Positions 46,444-55,139 of a stretch of 64,000 nucleotides of DNA are shown here, piece after piece. Within the stretch, counting starts at the first letter, position 1; each line of letters opens with the position of its first letter. Source of the DNA: CAVTRI01 sp963737075 (GTDB lineage Bacteria > Actinomycetota > Acidimicrobiia > Acidimicrobiales > Palsa-688); the NCBI GenBank assembly GCA_963737075.1, contig CAVTRI010000002.1, positions 1,984,001 to 2,048,000 of the forward strand, given 5' to 3'. The notes under the pieces were generated by a model. It was not told the DNA's origin. It made no database searches and saw only the letters and a program-made list of their open reading frames with translations. The translations under genes and the position numbers were made by a program.

Positions 46444-48722
46444 CTACGTATTTCTGGGAACGAGGTTCGTCTGGTAGGCCCAGGCGGCCAGCTGGGTGCG
46501 GCTGTGGAAGCCCAGCTTGGTCAGGATGTGATCGACGTGGACCTCGACGGTGCGGACCGAGAGGTAGAGCTGGCTGGCGATTTCTCGATTGGTTAGACCT
46601 TGCGCGGCGAGGGTGGCCACCTCGAGCTCCCGAGGCGTGAGGCTCGGACCGGTCGGGCGGGTCTCCTCTGGCTCATTCGCCAGGGCGCTGGCTACGGCTT
46701 GTTCGAGGCTCAGGCTGCAGCCTTCCGAGTAGACGCGGTCAGCCGCCGCTCCCAGTGAGTTGCGGACGGGTGCGAGCCAGCGGTCAAGAGTGGCCTGATT
46801 GGGTTTGGGGACCGAGAACTGGTTGCTTTCGCTGTAGGCCGAGGCGCTCCCGGGCAGCCTGAGCGCTAGGCGGGGACGGGCCGTCCGGGCCGCCAGTCCG
46901 GCGAAGCCAGTCAGTCCAATTGGGACGATCCAACGGTCGCCGAGGTCTATCGCAGCCAGGAGTCCGTCTTTCAGCGCTGCCCGGGCGCCGCTGAAATCGC
47001 CGAGGTCCACTCGTGCAATGCCCAATAGCTGCGACAAGCGGGCGGCGAGCAGCCGGAATCCCAGCTCTCGACATGTGGTGAGCCCTTCGTCGAAGAGGTC
47101 GCGAGCAGCCTCGACGCGGCCGGTGAACTGGGCCTCGAGTCCTGCGTAGAGCAAGGCCAGGGCGAGGCCGGCGGGGTCGTTGGCGGCTCGGAGCAGCAAC
47201 GTTGCTCGTTCCACGTCAGGACCGGCCTCGCTGGCCCGCCCGGCGGCGATCTTGCTGCGGGCGCGATAGAGAACAGCCATGCCCTCTGTCAGCGTGTCGT
47301 TCAACTGGGAAGCGCCCGTGATGCTCTCCTCCAAGAGGTGATCTGCGGAGCTACAGTCGCCTTGATCGATGGCCAGCCAGGCGGCCCCGTTGATGGCGCG
47401 AGCTCGGGTCGCGGTCAGCCCTGGCACCAGCCCAAGCAGGGTCCGCAGTTGCTGCCGGCCCTCTGCGAAGTGTCCTCGCCGGGACCAAAAGGGGGCGATG
47501 GTGGCGGCCAGTCGCAAAGCCGAGTCTGGCGTTCTTTCCCGGTACCAGTCGATCGCGGCTCGGATGTTGTCGTGCTCAAGATCGAGCCGCTCCACCCACT
47601 CGGGCTCTCTGGGGCCGGTAAGTTCCGCTGCCGCTTCCTCGGCCAGGGCCAGGAAGTGGGCGGCATGGCGGTCCCGAACCTCAGCCACCTCTGGCAGCTC
47701 ACCCAGTCGCTCCCCAGCAAACTGGCGGATCGTCTCTAGCATCGAGCAGCGAAGGTGAGGTTGCCCGGCGGCTCGGCGAAGCAGGCTGTGATCGGCCAGC
47801 TCCTGGAGACCGTCTAGCACCGGGATGCCCGACCGTTGGCTGACACACCGACTCGATCGTCTCCAGGCTGGCGCCCCCGCGGAACACCGAACAGGTCGCC
47901 AGGAGCCGCTTGCCGTCTTCGCTAAGCAGCTGGTAGCTCCACACGATGGTGGCCCATAGGGTTTGCTGACGGTCGGGCACGTCTCGGGCCCCGCCGACCA
48001 ATAACCCCAACGAATGCTCAAGGCGGGCCAAGATCACCTCGGAAGACAGGAGTTTCACGCGGGCGGCAGCCAGCTCGATAGCCAGGGGCAGCCCGTCGAG
48101 GCGATCTGGGCGATGGCGTCCAAGTTGGTGCTGTCGATGGCAAAGCCGGGCACGATCGCCGCCGCCCGCTCCGCGAAGAGGCGCACCGACTCGCAGTTGG
48201 CGACGGCGAGCAATGGCACGACCGCTCGCGCGTCGGGGACAGTCAGCGGTGGAACGGGGTACTCCTGCTCACCCGAGACGTGTAGGGGAGAACGACTGGT
48301 GACCAGGATTCGCATGGTGCGGGTCGCCTTCAACAGCTCTGCCACAGCCGAGGCGCCGCTGAGAAGGTGTTCGAAGTTGTCGAGAACAATCAGGATCTGT
48401 CGTTCCCGCAGGTAGCTCACCAGCCGGTCCATCAGCGATCGATCGCTGGCGGCCCGCAACCCTAGGTTCTGGGCGATCGACGAGGTGACAAGTTCCGGAT
48501 CTCTGATCGGGGCCAAGGCAATGAAGAAGACGCCATCCCCAAATTCGTCGGCAGTCTCGGCCGCCAGTTGGATCGACAGACGAGTCTTGCCGCTGCCCCC
48601 GGCGCGGTCAGGGTGACCAGTCGGTTGGCACCCAGCAGCGCTCTCGCCTCGGATAGCTCCCGCTCTCTACCCACAAAGCTGGTCAGCTGGGGAGGCAGAT
48701 TACTAAGAATCGGGTTCACCAT
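46444..48722 (-). pseudogene. LuxR-family regulator with NB-ARC ATPase and TPR-like region, three frameshifts
   Basis: ATG 48722 begins MVNPILSNLPPQLTSFVGRE, the standard start of these regulators. The P-loop is broken: LTAPG then, one frame over, GGSGKTRLSIQLAAETADEF; one C is missing from CCCCC at 48596-48600. Further breaks occur near 48097 (before LDGLPLAIELAAARV) and near 47850 (after ASLETIESVC, to RSGIPVLDGLQELADHSLLR). The last 520 residues are continuous, with TPR-like helices and a LuxR HTH (LTPRELEVATLAAQGLTNRE, YLSVRTVEVHVDHILTKLGF). Corrected length is about 755-760 residues. Unless these are sequencing errors the protein is inactive. It sits directly upstream of the FAD monooxygenase, the likely target. 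Confidence 0.8.
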
Positions 48723-48827
48723 CGTCCACACCCCTGCTTCCCAGCATGTTAGGGCGTGGCCGCGCAGCCAAGCAGCCGACGGACTCGAGCCCATTGCCAC
48801 GGGCCAGCCGTAGCCTGTGGCTCCGGT

Positions 48828-49652
48828 TTATGGCTTTATGCCCCAGGCTTGCCACATGTTGGGCTGGTTGGTGATCGTGCACGGTCGCTCAAGGTGGTCG
48901 CGCAGTTCTGTCGAGAGCCGATCAAGTTCGCTGGCAGACATGTGCCCCGCCGTGACGATCTGATCGCGGACCAGCCCGGTGAGCGCGAGGAGGAACATGT
49001 GGTAGTACTCGCCCGGTCGGGTCACGCGAGCGGTGACGCGCACCTGGACATCGCTCAGGCCTGCATCTCGAAGCCGCCGGGCCACCGTTCGTCCTTGGTC
49101 GAAGTTCTTTCCCCCGGCCCGATAAGCGGCCAGTAGGGCTTCGTGCAGGGTGTCGAATGCCGGGTGCGGCGGGTCGCACACCCAGTTCGCCGAGTCGGGT
49201 TCCTCCAGGGCGACCACGCCTCCGGGACGAGCGATTCGGACCATCTGTGCGACTACCTTTTCGGGCTTGGCGACGTTCAACAGGACGGTCCGCTCGTGGA
49301 CGAAGTCGAAGGACGCCGACGGCAGAGCGAGGCTGGTTGCGTCGTCCTCGACGAGTTCGACAACAACCCCCCGCTCGGCAAGGACGCGTCGAGCGACCTC
49401 GATCATGCGCGGCTGCCGATCGACACCGACGACTCGACCGTGCGGGCCGACTCGTTCGCCTAGTAGATGCAGGATTCCCAACACTCCGCACCCAATGTCG
49501 ATGGCGGAGGCCCCCGCGGTGAGCCCGACGAGGTCCAGCAGCTGCCAAGCTTCGTCAGCGTAGGTCTCCGCTTGGGCGACGAGATGTTGCAACTCCCCAG
49601 CGCTGTCGCCGAGCAGGTATCGGTTCCGCTCGTTCTCGCTCGACTGGGCCAT
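48828..49652 (-). CDS. Class I SAM-dependent methyltransferase
   Basis: 274 residues. Motif I is SAIDIGCGVLGILHLLGERV, followed by VVGVDRQPRMIEVARRVLAE, motif II DDATSLALPSASFDFVHERT, and the motif III region RIARPGGVVALEEPDSANWV. The C-terminus (YYHMFLLALTGLVRDQIVTA) is helical. The sequence resembles UbiE/Methyltransf_25 proteins acting on small molecules. Intact in one frame. It is the last chromosomal gene before the left end of the integrated element. Confidence 0.87.
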   Translation of the reverse strand: MAQSSENERNRYLLGDSAGELQHLVAQAETYADEAWQLLDLVGLTAGASAIDIGCGVLGILHLLGERVGPHGRVVGVDRQPRMIEVARRVLAERGVVVELVEDDATSLALPSASFDFVHERTVLLNVAKPEKVVAQMVRIARPGGVVALEEPDSANWVCDPPHPAFDTLHEALLAAYRAGGKNFDQGRTVARRLRDAGLSDVQVRVTARVTRPGEYYHMFLLALTGLVRDQIVTAGHMSASELDRLSTELRDHLERPCTITNQPNMWQAWGIKP

Positions 49653-49821
49653 CGCCTCTCCTGATCAGAATCCCACAGGGTCAACTGTGCTCGAAAGGTA
49701 GCCTTTACAGCGTCCGGGCAGGAAACGGCACCACGCCCTCAACAAAGGTCCGCTGGGCCGCCCGGGATTTGACGTTCTACATACCGGTAGCGACCCGTCG
49801 ACGAGGGTTCTTGAGGAGCGA
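49653..49821. other. Intergenic, chromosomal side of the left element end
   Basis: Short non-coding stretch between the methyltransferase start and the left direct repeat. It includes the methyltransferase promoter. No coding evidence. Confidence 0.4.
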
Positions 49822-49881
49822 AAAATGGCGGAGGGAGAGGGATTCGAACCCCCGGGGACTTGCATCCCAAGGCTTTTCAAG
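49822..49881 (-). repeat. Left direct repeat (attachment site), displaced tRNA-Ser 3' part
   Basis: Sixty bases identical to 56584-56643. On the minus strand this is the tRNA-Ser 3' part from the anticodon loop through CCA (49828-49826) plus four bases beyond. The identity stops at the anticodon loop, where tyrosine integrases usually cross over. Confidence 0.9.
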
Positions 49882-49892
49882 GGCTTCGGCGG

Positions 49893-50008
49893 TTATGGCT
49901 CGAATTGGCTGCACCTGTCCTGAACAGGACTTTTACGCCACTTGCATCGCTCCCAACGGCTCGAATCGGCCTGGGTTGGCTCGAAATTATGGCCGTCTCT
50001 ATGGCCGT
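49893..50008. other. Candidate integrase arm-type sites, left end
   Basis: The motif (T/C)TATGGC(C/T) occurs at 49893, 49987 and 49999, and GGCTCGAA occurs at 49897, 49958 and 49978. Matching TTATGGCC copies occur near the other end at 56544 and 56555. Short repeats flanking the core on both sides would sit on either arm of the excised attP, as for arm-binding sites of lambda-type integrases. Confidence 0.4.
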
Positions 50009-50182
50009 AGCTTCCCCCGTGTCGGAGGGACGATTTTGCCACCTGCGACACGCGAGACCATCTGGGATCTCGCAGATTGGCTACCCCGAAGAGGTCGACG
50101 GTTCGAGTCCCTTTAGGTGCAGGTGATGCCTCCGGATACGAACCGGGGCCCCAGCGTAGCCGGCGGCTGGGTCCGACTGTGA

Positions 50183-50359
50183 GAGCGCAAGCTCGCCGGG
50201 GGCAGCTGCCGCGACGAGGTCCTGTCCGCGATTCGTGCGCTCACCGCGCGTATCGCGATCCGCGAGGTGTTCACGGTCCGTGACGTCTACCAGGATATGG
50301 CCCACGCGGGGACCCGCTACACAGAGTCCACGGTGTTGAAAACGATGCAGCGGATGTAG
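50183..50359 (+). pseudogene. Fragment of a winged-helix-like domain protein
   Basis: The frame reads CRDEVLSAIRALTARIAIRE, then VFTVRDVYQDMAHAGTRYTE and STVLKTMQRM before TAG at 50357. The pattern of helix, F-T-V-x-D-V, then T-x-Y-x-E-S-T-V-x-x-x-M is a winged-helix module known from actinobacterial proteins that continue well beyond this point. There is no start codon upstream (stop at 50180) and the C-terminus is missing, so it is a remnant inside the element. Confidence 0.45.
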
Positions 50360-50502
50360 GCGCCGCCGGAGCGGCCTCCATTCGTGGTCCTTGAGAGGGC
50401 CGGCCGCGAAGGGTTTCGCTTCGCGTAAGCCAAAGCGTCGCGGCAAGATTGCGCCATGCTCGCCGGCCGACCCTTCCTCGGGTGCGCTGGTGGGCCATTG
50501 CC

Positions 50503-51474
50503 ATGACCGGAATCGAAGCTTCGACATCTCCCCCTGCCTTGCCGCGCTGGTTCGGACCTAGAGCCAGCGCAGATGATCCGGCCGTCGCGGCCCTGATCGC
50601 CCGCGTCGCGCGAGGGGCCGGATGGGCAGACATCGGGGGTGGGTTCAACCTCAACGTGCGGATAGACGCTGAGCCGCCGGTTGTCCTCCGGGTTCATAGG
50701 CCCTGGGTCCGCCGCGGGCGGGCAGCGGGACTGCGGCACCTGCGGGAGCGGCTCCAGCGCACGCAAGTCCGCGTCGCTCGGCCGATTCGGATTTCTGACT
50801 GCGACCTCCTGAGGGTCGCTGATCGTTGGGCTGAGCTTGAGGAGTTCATCGATCACGTCCAGCCACCGGCGGGCGAGGACTCCTACGTCCGCCTATTCGA
50901 GGAGCTCGGACGTCTCCACACTGCGCTCAAAGCAGTCTGGGAGCCCAGTCCGCCCGAACCCCTCGACGACCACAGAACATTCGGGCAACTGCGTTACTCG
51001 GTCGGCTTCACACGCCGCAGGCTCGGACCTCGCAGCGAGCCGGTCGTGCGTCGGATGCGCCAACTGACTGGCGCGCTCTCCAAGCTCCGGAAGGGCCTCG
51101 AACTGCCATGCACCCCGATTCATGGCGACTACAAGCTGGGCAACGCGGGAGAACTGTCAGACGGCTCATGGGCCACCTTCGACCTGGATTTCGCGAGGGT
51201 CAGGGAGCGGCTGTACGACATCGCGGGCAGCCTGAACCACGCCGCACAGAGCGGCGAATTGCTCGAGCCGCGACGACTTCTCGACGCCTACGAATGCACG
51301 GCTCCGGAACCGCTGACTCCCGACGAGCACCGTTGGCTCCCCGGGGCTCTAGCCTTTGTACCCTTGCACTGGGCTGCCACCGCAGGACTCGTGGGCGACG
51401 GCATCCACGAGGCCGAGAGCGCAATGACCGCCGCCGAGGCCTGGTGGTCACGCCGGGCTGAAGTGTCGTCGTAG
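50503..51474 (+). CDS. Aminoglycoside phosphotransferase (APH) family protein, element cargo
   Basis: 323 residues from ATG 50503 (MTGIEASTSPPALPRWFGPR). APH-family features: VVLRVHRPWV early (nucleotide-binding Lys replaced by Arg), LEEFIDHVQPP hinge, Brenner motif HGDYKLGNA with HGD at 207-209, and the metal-binding D in ATFDLDFARVRERLYDIAGS. The fold phosphorylates small molecules, including antibiotics, sugars and amino alcohols. Because its neighbours are mobility genes it may be a resistance cargo, but the sequence is distant from named APH enzymes. Substrate unknown. Confidence 0.78.
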   Translation: MTGIEASTSPPALPRWFGPRASADDPAVAALIARVARGAGWADIGGGFNLNVRIDAEPPVVLRVHRPWVRRGRAAGLRHLRERLQRTQVRVARPIRISDCDLLRVADRWAELEEFIDHVQPPAGEDSYVRLFEELGRLHTALKAVWEPSPPEPLDDHRTFGQLRYSVGFTRRRLGPRSEPVVRRMRQLTGALSKLRKGLELPCTPIHGDYKLGNAGELSDGSWATFDLDFARVRERLYDIAGSLNHAAQSGELLEPRRLLDAYECTAPEPLTPDEHRWLPGALAFVPLHWAATAGLVGDGIHEAESAMTAAEAWWSRRAEVSS

Positions 51475-51636
51475 TCCGGCGGCCGCGCTCGGGGACTGGA
51501 GTTCTCTCGGCCGAGCGCCGACTCACCTGAAACGGCTGGCACGTCGCGCCAACCAACCTCTGCGATGAATGCGTGGAGGAGCGTAACGGCCCTTGGCAAG
51601 ACGCTCTTCAGATATGTCGTACAGGTGTTGACCTTG

Positions 51637-52455
51637 TTATCGGCGGGCGATCCTTGCCCCGAACGTGACGTCTTGCCTGTAAATTTCGCTCGGATCGACG
51701 CTGAGAAGCACATCGCGGATGTCGGCGTCGAACGCGTCAACGTGTTCCTGCAGAGCCGCACGCGATGCGAACGACGTCGCGTGCAGAAATCCGACAATCG
51801 TCTCGACCGTCCAAGCGTGTCGCACCGTCACACTGTGTTCGACTTGACGATCGAAGCCGGCGTCCCGAAGCACGATCTCGTCGGTGTACTCGTTCCGTTC
51901 CCATCCCGCTGGAATGCGCGCCCCGGCGCCGGAGCGCTCAAGCCACCCGTCGACGACGCGCGACAGTTCGAGCTGCCATGGCTCGTCGCGACCCAATGGC
52001 CCCTCACTCCAGAGCAGAACGATCACGCCATCGGCTGAGAGCCAACGCGTCGCGTTCGCGGCGACTACCGGTCGATCGAAGCGGTGGAAGGCGTTCCCCG
52101 AGGCGACTACGTCGACGCTCCCGGACGGGAACTCGACGTCCTCCGCCCGCGCCAGACGCCACTCGATTCCGTCGTCTTCGCGCTCGGTCCGCGTACGTCC
52201 GTACTCGACCATGTCCGGTTCGGGATCGACCGCGACAACGCGTTTGAAGAACGGTCGCAACGTACGCGCTACTTGACCAGTGCCAGCACCGAGATCCACC
52301 AGCAGGCCGGTCCCGTTCAGCGCAAGCTCGGCGCGCACAAGATCCACGAGACCGTCCGCGTACGGCAGCCGGAAGCGGTCGTAGTCAGCGGCGGTGCCCT
52401 CGTAGAGCCCCGAACTGAACGTCGGCTCGGGCGGTCGTGGCGACGTCTCGTTCAT
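51637..52455 (-). CDS. Class I SAM-dependent methyltransferase, element cargo
   Basis: 272 residues: FSSGLYEGTAADYDRFRLPY, motif I GLLVDLGAGTGQVARTLRPF, VVAVDPEPDMVEYGRTRTER, motif II RLARAEDVEFPSGSVDVVAS with GNAFHRFDRPVVAANATRWL, and motif III ADGVIVLLWSEGPLGRDEPW. It resembles Methyltransf_11 proteins of Actinobacteria. The C-terminal 90 residues (WERNEYTDEIVLRDAGFDRQ ...) are usual for the group. It sits inside the element between the APH gene and the relaxase remnant, with a codon style like its neighbours. Substrate unknown. Confidence 0.85.
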   Translation of the reverse strand: MNETSPRPPEPTFSSGLYEGTAADYDRFRLPYADGLVDLVRAELALNGTGLLVDLGAGTGQVARTLRPFFKRVVAVDPEPDMVEYGRTRTEREDDGIEWRLARAEDVEFPSGSVDVVASGNAFHRFDRPVVAANATRWLSADGVIVLLWSEGPLGRDEPWQLELSRVVDGWLERSGAGARIPAGWERNEYTDEIVLRDAGFDRQVEHSVTVRHAWTVETIVGFLHATSFASRAALQEHVDAFDADIRDVLLSVDPSEIYRQDVTFGARIARR

Positions 52456-52634
52456 GTTGCGTCAGACATTTTATGGCCACGTCAACCGCCGGGCCCAACC
52501 TCGACCCTGCTAGAGGAGGTTTTCGCCAGAGGGGCACACGTTCGGAATCTGGCCCGCGGGGCCGAAGGCCAGGAGCGGGGCGGGCGCCGGCGAAGCCGGC
52601 GCCTCTTGATGACGTAGAGAAAAGTTGCCCAACG

Positions 52635-52670
52635 CAGTCCAGGCACAGTCCAGGCACAGTCCAGGCACAG
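52635..52670. repeat. Tandem repeat, 11-bp unit CAGTCCAGGCA x3
   Basis: Three perfect copies of CAGTCCAGGCA (52635-52667) and the start of a fourth lie directly beyond the C-terminal end of the relaxase remnant. Such iterons may be a replication or transfer site remnant, or a slippage product. Confidence 0.7.
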
Positions 52671-52671
52671 G

Positions 52672-54304
52672 TCAGGAGGCAGTGTTAGGAGACATCGACC
52701 TGGGCACAGGAATCCCGGCTCGAGAGTCCGGCCAGCACCTCTTGCCTACAGCTCCGGTCCGCTCCCACTCGTGGCTAAACCGTCGCACGTCGCTCAGGCT
52801 GGGGGCTAGGTCGCCCCGGTCGGACGCGACCAGCCCGAACGCCCCGCCCGCTTGTACGGCCGACAGCTGGGCCGGGTCGCCGACGAGGAGGACCTTGGCG
52901 CCGGCCCGGTTGGCCGCGGTGACCAGCTCGTCCAGGGCCAGGGTGCCGGCCAGGGTGCTTCGTCGACGACGAACAGCTGGCCCGGCTGCGGGCAGCGGGC
53001 GGCGATCTGGGCGTCCAGCTCCGCGACGTGGTGGCGGAGGCGGGCGACCGTGGCGGGCCCGGTGCTGGCGTGGGCGGCCATGTTGGCCGTCGCCCGCTCG
53101 CGTTGGGCTATCAGGTCGGGAACTCGGCGCCACTCGGTCAGCCATTTCTCGGTGTTGTCGGTGTCGATGCCCAACTCGTCGGCCAGGGTCTCGGCCGCCG
53201 CCGCCGAGGGAGCCAGACCGATGACGCTGCCCCGTACTGGGCTTCCCACACCGCCCGCAACAATCCCGTGGTCGTTGATTTGCCCGTGCCCGCCGGGCCG
53301 ACCAGCACGTCGAGTTCCCGGCCGGAGGTGCCGATGGCTTCTACCGCCACTGCCTGATTGACTGACAGCCTGTCCTCGGTTCCGACCATCGCCTGGTCGG
53401 TCACCTGGGCGACCAGCCGGCGCGACACAGAGGGCCCATCGGTGCGCCGCCCGGCGTCGAGCAGCCGTTCCTCGGCGTCCAGAATCGTGTGGGTCGTGTA
53501 CAGCCGACGCGACTCCGATTGGAGCCGGGAAGTGCCGTCGGGGCGGAGAGAGAAGTCGGGGGTCGAACCGACAGACGTCGGGTTGAGCAGCACCGACTCG
53601 TCGAGCGCGAGGGCGGTGATCCGCTCCGCGATAGCCACTCGCTCGGCGGGGCCAGCAAAACGCACGCCGTGCAGGAGGCGCAGCGCTTCGGCGGTCAAGT
53701 TGTGCCGGCTGAAGGTGGCCCGCCTGTCCGCTACCGCGTCCTGAGCCACCCGGGCGGCGTCGGCCAGGATGGCCTCGGCCAGGCCACCTGAGCCGGAGCG
53801 GGAGCGGAACACGTGCCGCTCCCCGTAGGCGAGGACGAAGTCGACGGCCCGGCGGTGACAGTCGTAAATGACCGCCTTGGTCGCCGGGTCGGCCAGCGCC
53901 CAGGCCACCGACACCGACTTGGGCGGGCTGAACGTGAGATCGAACCCGGCCACCGGCGCCCGCTTCGCTGAAAGCAGCGGGACGCCACCGACCGGGTCGC
54001 CGCTGAGAGGGTCGCACAGCATGCCGAGCATCCGCCGCAGATGATCCTCGGTGACCGTGGTCCCCGGCTTCACCCCTCTGCCGCCATCGAGGTCGGCCAG
54101 GCCTGCGCCCAGAAACCGGCCCGGCGGGTTGCCCGACTGGGGGTAGTAGGCGGCCAACCCTTCGGCCGGCCTGACCCCGGTGTCGCCGGCCGCGACTGAC
54201 TCCATGAGGTAGCGGAACCCGCCCCCCAGGCTGATGCGCGGATGGCGATCACCGCTGATATTCCTTCCGGCCGGCACGAACGACCGGCCCACCCCTATGA
54301 CCAA
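52672..54304 (-). pseudogene. MobF (TraA/TrwC) relaxase-helicase, truncated and frameshifted
   Basis: The N-terminal relaxase reads ISLGGGFRYLMESVAAGDTG, then the catalytic Tyr pair in LAAYYPQSGNPPGRFLGAGL, and the metal-site region FDLTFSPPKSVSVAWALADP. The helicase part has Walker A VLVGPAGTGKSTTTGLLRAV. Two one-base deletions break it: at CCCC 53230-53233 (next frame continues GSVIGLAPSAAAAETLADEL) and near 52957 (next frame LAGTLALDELVTAANRAGAK, VLLVGDPAQLSAVQAGGAFG). It ends with a non-homologous tail at 52672 after about 540 residues, while TraA-type relaxases are 900-1,200, so the C-terminal half is missing even if the breaks are errors. The start is uncertain (TTG 54304); a GTG inside is possible. 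Confidence 0.8.
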
Positions 54305-54344
54305 CTCAGCGTCAGCTGACCCGACGAGGGCACCTCAGGTGCCA

Positions 54345-54500
54345 GAGGTGGGGAGCAAAGAAGGGGTGGTGGAAGGGGAGGGAAGTGGGTGGTGAGGTGG
54401 TGAAGGGAGTTGCTGAGGATGTGATGGTCGAGGGGCTTGAAGGTGAGGTGATGGGAGGGTCAAGAAGAGGAGCAGGTAGGTGGCCGAGGTGGATCGGATG
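54345..54500. other. Purine-rich (G/A) strand-biased tract upstream of the relaxase
   Basis: About 155 bases in which the plus strand is nearly all G and A with scattered T (for example GGGGTGGTGGAAGGGGAGGG), between hicB and the relaxase start. Such a strand asymmetry just upstream of a relaxase might mark an oriT or regulatory region; no inverted repeat or nic consensus is recognised. Reading frames across it are Pro/Ser/Thr low-complexity. Confidence 0.45.
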
Positions 54501-54589
54501 TGGCTGAGGCTTACACCGGTTCTTTGCCTTGTCGACGTCCGCGGCAATAAGGCCGGCACGCTCAGACCGACCGCCGCTGCCGGCGAAGC

Positions 54590-54799
54590 TCAAGCGACGT
54601 CGATCAGCCCCACGCTGCTCCGAGGAGGAGGTACGGGCTGCCCGGCCTCGCGAAGATCTTCGAGGTAGGCGGCAATCGCCTCACCGATCAGCTCCTCGAC
54701 CTCCTCGCGGGAGGCGCCGACCGCCGCGCAGCCCGGCAAGTCGGGCACGTACGCGCCCCAGCTTGTGTCTCCTTGTTCGTATATCACTGTGTAGCGCAC
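54590..54799 (-). CDS. hicB: HicB family antitoxin
   Basis: 69 residues from GTG 54799 (VRYTVIYEQGDTSWGAYVPD), then LPGCAAVGASREEVEELIGE and AIAAYLEDLREAGQPVPPPR. The signature is W-x-A-Y-V-P-D-L-P-G-C-x-x-x-G-x-x-x-E-E-x-x-x-x-x-x-E-A-I, the degraded RNase H-like fold of HicB. It lacks a long C-terminal DNA-binding domain, like the short HicB group. It begins ten bases after hicA ends on the same strand. HicB neutralises HicA; the pair would stabilise the element. Longer in-frame starts exist to 54991 but they precede the conserved region by many residues with no similarity. Confidence 0.85.
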   Translation of the reverse strand: MRYTVIYEQGDTSWGAYVPDLPGCAAVGASREEVEELIGEAIAAYLEDLREAGQPVPPPRSSVGLIDVA

Positions 54800-54809
54800 C
54801 GCGGCCTCC

Positions 54810-55013
54810 TCACCGCCGGCCAGGATGCTCCAACCCGGCTTGGCGGTAGATCGACGCCAGCGTACCAACGGGCACGTCGGTCCCCTCGTTGCCAGCGACG
54901 ACAACTCGTCGATCGGCGTGCGCAGGGTGACGAAGCACCCTGTGGCTGCCTCGCTGCCGGTGGATGTACCAACCGTGCGCCTCCAGGTCACGAATCACGT
55001 CCCTGACCTTCAC
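54810..55013 (-). CDS. hicA: HicA family mRNA interferase toxin
   Basis: 67 residues from GTG 55013 (VKVRDVIRDLEAHGWYIHRQ), then RGSHRVLRHPAHADRRVVVA and GTLASIYRQAGL. This is the double-stranded-RNA-binding-like HicA fold with its catalytic His in G-S-H-R and the usual K-x-R-D-V...L-x-x-x-G-W opening and P-x-G-T-L-x-x-I-x-R-Q-A-G end. HicA cleaves mRNA; hicB follows ten bases downstream. Upstream is a 125-base divergent region shared with the excisionase, containing a palindrome, so coregulation is possible. Confidence 0.87.
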   Translation of the reverse strand: MKVRDVIRDLEAHGWYIHRQRGSHRVLRHPAHADRRVVVAGNEGTDVPVGTLASIYRQAGLEHPGRR

Positions 55014-55110
55014 AGGACTTGATCTCGCGCTGGTCCGGCCAGCGGTTGTCCCGCGGTAGATGACGGCGCGATCGCCATATGGGTGATGGAAGTCGGGAGA
55101 TGGCTGGAGA

Positions 55111-55122
55111 ACGTCCGGACGT
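55111..55122. promoter_or_regulatory. 12-bp palindrome ACGTCCGGACGT upstream of the excisionase
   Basis: A perfect 12-base palindrome lies in the 126-base gap between the divergent hicA and excisionase genes, 18 bases before the excisionase start. It could be an operator for HicB or for the excisionase protein. Its role is inference. Confidence 0.4.
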
Positions 55123-55139
55123 GAGCTGGAGGACAGCAA

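Noticed and set aside
50080..50115. A GGTTCGAGTCC T-loop-like motif suggested a second tRNA inside the element.
   Set aside because: The flanking bases do not form a T stem or an acceptor stem, and no anticodon arm is found at the right distance.
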